Part shown: positions 63,052 through 64,000 of the stretch, one piece after another
Position numbering within the stretch: the first letter of the stretch is position 1
How the letters are laid out: each line of letters opens with the position of its first letter
From: Lepturacanthus savala
Lineage: Eukaryota; Chordata; Actinopteri; Scombriformes; Trichiuridae
Reading direction: 5' to 3'
Assembly (NCBI GenBank): GCA_030544235.1
Contig: CM060472.1
Span: 22,310,724-22,374,723 of the forward strand
DNA length: 64,000 bases
Notes under the pieces: model-generated
Databases searched by the model: none
Seen by the model: the letters and a program-made list of their open reading frames with translations, nothing else
Told to the model about the DNA's origin: nothing
Translations under genes and position numbers: made by a program

Positions 63052-63420
63052 GTGACAATATTTCAAACCCTAACCCCTGCTTTGTGGATTCATGTTTTTA
63101 TGTGTCCATCTTGTTTTTTTTTGTAGCCAGAAGTCTCTACTTATTTTGCACCCTGCAAGTTAAACTGACTGTTTCATTGTGTATGTCATTAAAGTTCCAA
63201 CCAGAGTGATATTGAGCAGAAAAAAATCGCTTTGGGGATGCTCAGCCCAAATGCATCTCCAGAGATTCTTTCGGTTCTGTGCTATTTCCTCCCACCGTCC
63301 TCTATGTCCACACACCAGAGGTTACCGCTGTCCTTCCCCCTGGAGGACCGGGGATGAAACTTGAGTGATGTCCCCCCTCTAAGTGCGGCCCTCTCACATT
63401 TACACCAGCCTCCCCATCCC

Positions 63421-63620
63421 AACTCCCAGCGGAAAATTCCCGTCATGCACCGAGCGTGTGTGGCACCAATAAACGCAGCTGCCCGGTGACGGTTGCTTGG
63501 AGCGCTCTCAGACATGGCGACAGCATTATCACTCAAAACGTCCTCAAGCGGAGGCCGACATGAAGTCTGCTCCGTTCGTGTGACGCGTTGCAATTGCATT
63601 CGCGCCCTCCGAGCTATCAT
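63421..63620. promoter_or_regulatory. CpG-rich pocket in intron 2
   Basis: About 19 CpGs in 200 bp by hand count. A 129-codon minus-strand frame (63282-63671) spans it with no recognisable domain. It may be an internal promoter or conserved element; this is inference only. Confidence 0.3.
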
Positions 63621-64000
63621 TTTCTTCTCATATAGGGTCTGTGTCACTTTTAGCTCCACAGAACGGACCAAACAGTGGATTTAAAAAAAAAAAAAGGCAG
63701 TTCTAGGAGTTATGACAAACACCTAAAAGTACCTGAATCCACTGTGTATTATGAGCCTGGAATTTCATCATTTTGTGCGTCATTTTTTGAGGTCACAAAG
63801 ACTAAAAGCCAGGGCACTAAGGCCGTAAATTAAATATAAACATTTGACTTCTAATTTCAAAAGTTGTATAAGAGATCTAAAACGTTATATTCAAAGTGCA
63901 TTTTCAGAACACAAACACTATTACACCAGCGTTTCCCACAAACTTTTAACAAAAGCTTATTTCTAAGGCTGCAGGATGTGGACAAATTATGGCAGCTCAA

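Larger units (their letters stand above)
53786..64000 (-). other. khdrbs3: khdrbs3 intron 2 (3' part)
   Basis: Sequence upstream of exon 3, continuing beyond the window. No exon encoding the upstream STAR segment (ending KQFPK in mammals, from memory) was seen on the minus strand. It contains family B (54175-54570), a dispersed repeat (55232-55680), an AT repeat (57581-57619), a Tc1-like tail (59860-60192), a rearranged family A MITE (62618-63051) and a CpG-rich pocket (63421-63620). Confidence 0.85.

Noticed and set aside
53786..64000. khdrbs3 exon 2 or exon 1 within the window
   Set aside because: I looked on the minus strand for sequence encoding the expected KQFPK end and the upstream QUA1 segment and found none. 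They should lie beyond the window.

Overview
This window is vertebrate genomic DNA, most likely from a teleost and probably a percomorph. The evidence is a long, AT-rich, intron-dominated sequence with GT/AG-bounded exons, abundant AT, GT and CT microsatellites, and several dispersed repeat families that I recognise from ray-finned fish genomes. No bacterial, phage, CRISPR or operon organisation is present. One protein-coding gene can be supported: khdrbs3 (SLM-2 / T-STAR / Sam68-like mammalian protein 2), a STAR-family RNA-binding splicing regulator, on the minus strand.

Layout, read in gene order from high to low coordinates. The 3' part of intron 2 occupies 53786-64000; exons 1 and 2 (QUA1 and the start of the STAR domain) lie outside the window. 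Seven coding exons follow: exon 3 (53669-53785), exon 4 (46355-46501), exon 5 (45081-45220), exon 6 (40224-40404), exon 7 (27736-27818), exon 8 (15066-15118) and the terminal exon 9 (stop at 12371-12373, acceptor edge 12462). Every junction has consensus splice sites, and the phases agree across the whole chain. The exons join into 813 nt, which is 270 residues plus a stop. The product runs from the core of the KH domain through QUA2, an Arg/Gly/Pro-rich segment and a Tyr-rich segment to a basic C-terminus. The 3' UTR follows below 12370, and roughly 11 kb of downstream flank fills the rest.

The non-coding sequence holds at least seven copies of a MITE-like family with inverted ends (family A), three copies of a second repeat with GGGTTGCAAA ends (family B), a hAT-like non-autonomous element, a palindromic MITE, a Tc1-like element tail, retroposon remnants, many microsatellites, and an unusual number of long G/C homopolymers. 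A few CpG-rich pockets (10741-10990, 52400-52620, 63421-63620) stand out from the AT-rich background and may be regulatory.

The most interesting unexplained feature is a 56-nt segment on the minus strand (10008-10063), beyond the normal terminal exon. It has a strong acceptor and donor and is phase-compatible with exon 8. If used, it would give khdrbs3 an alternative C-terminus. I found no wholly new biological system.
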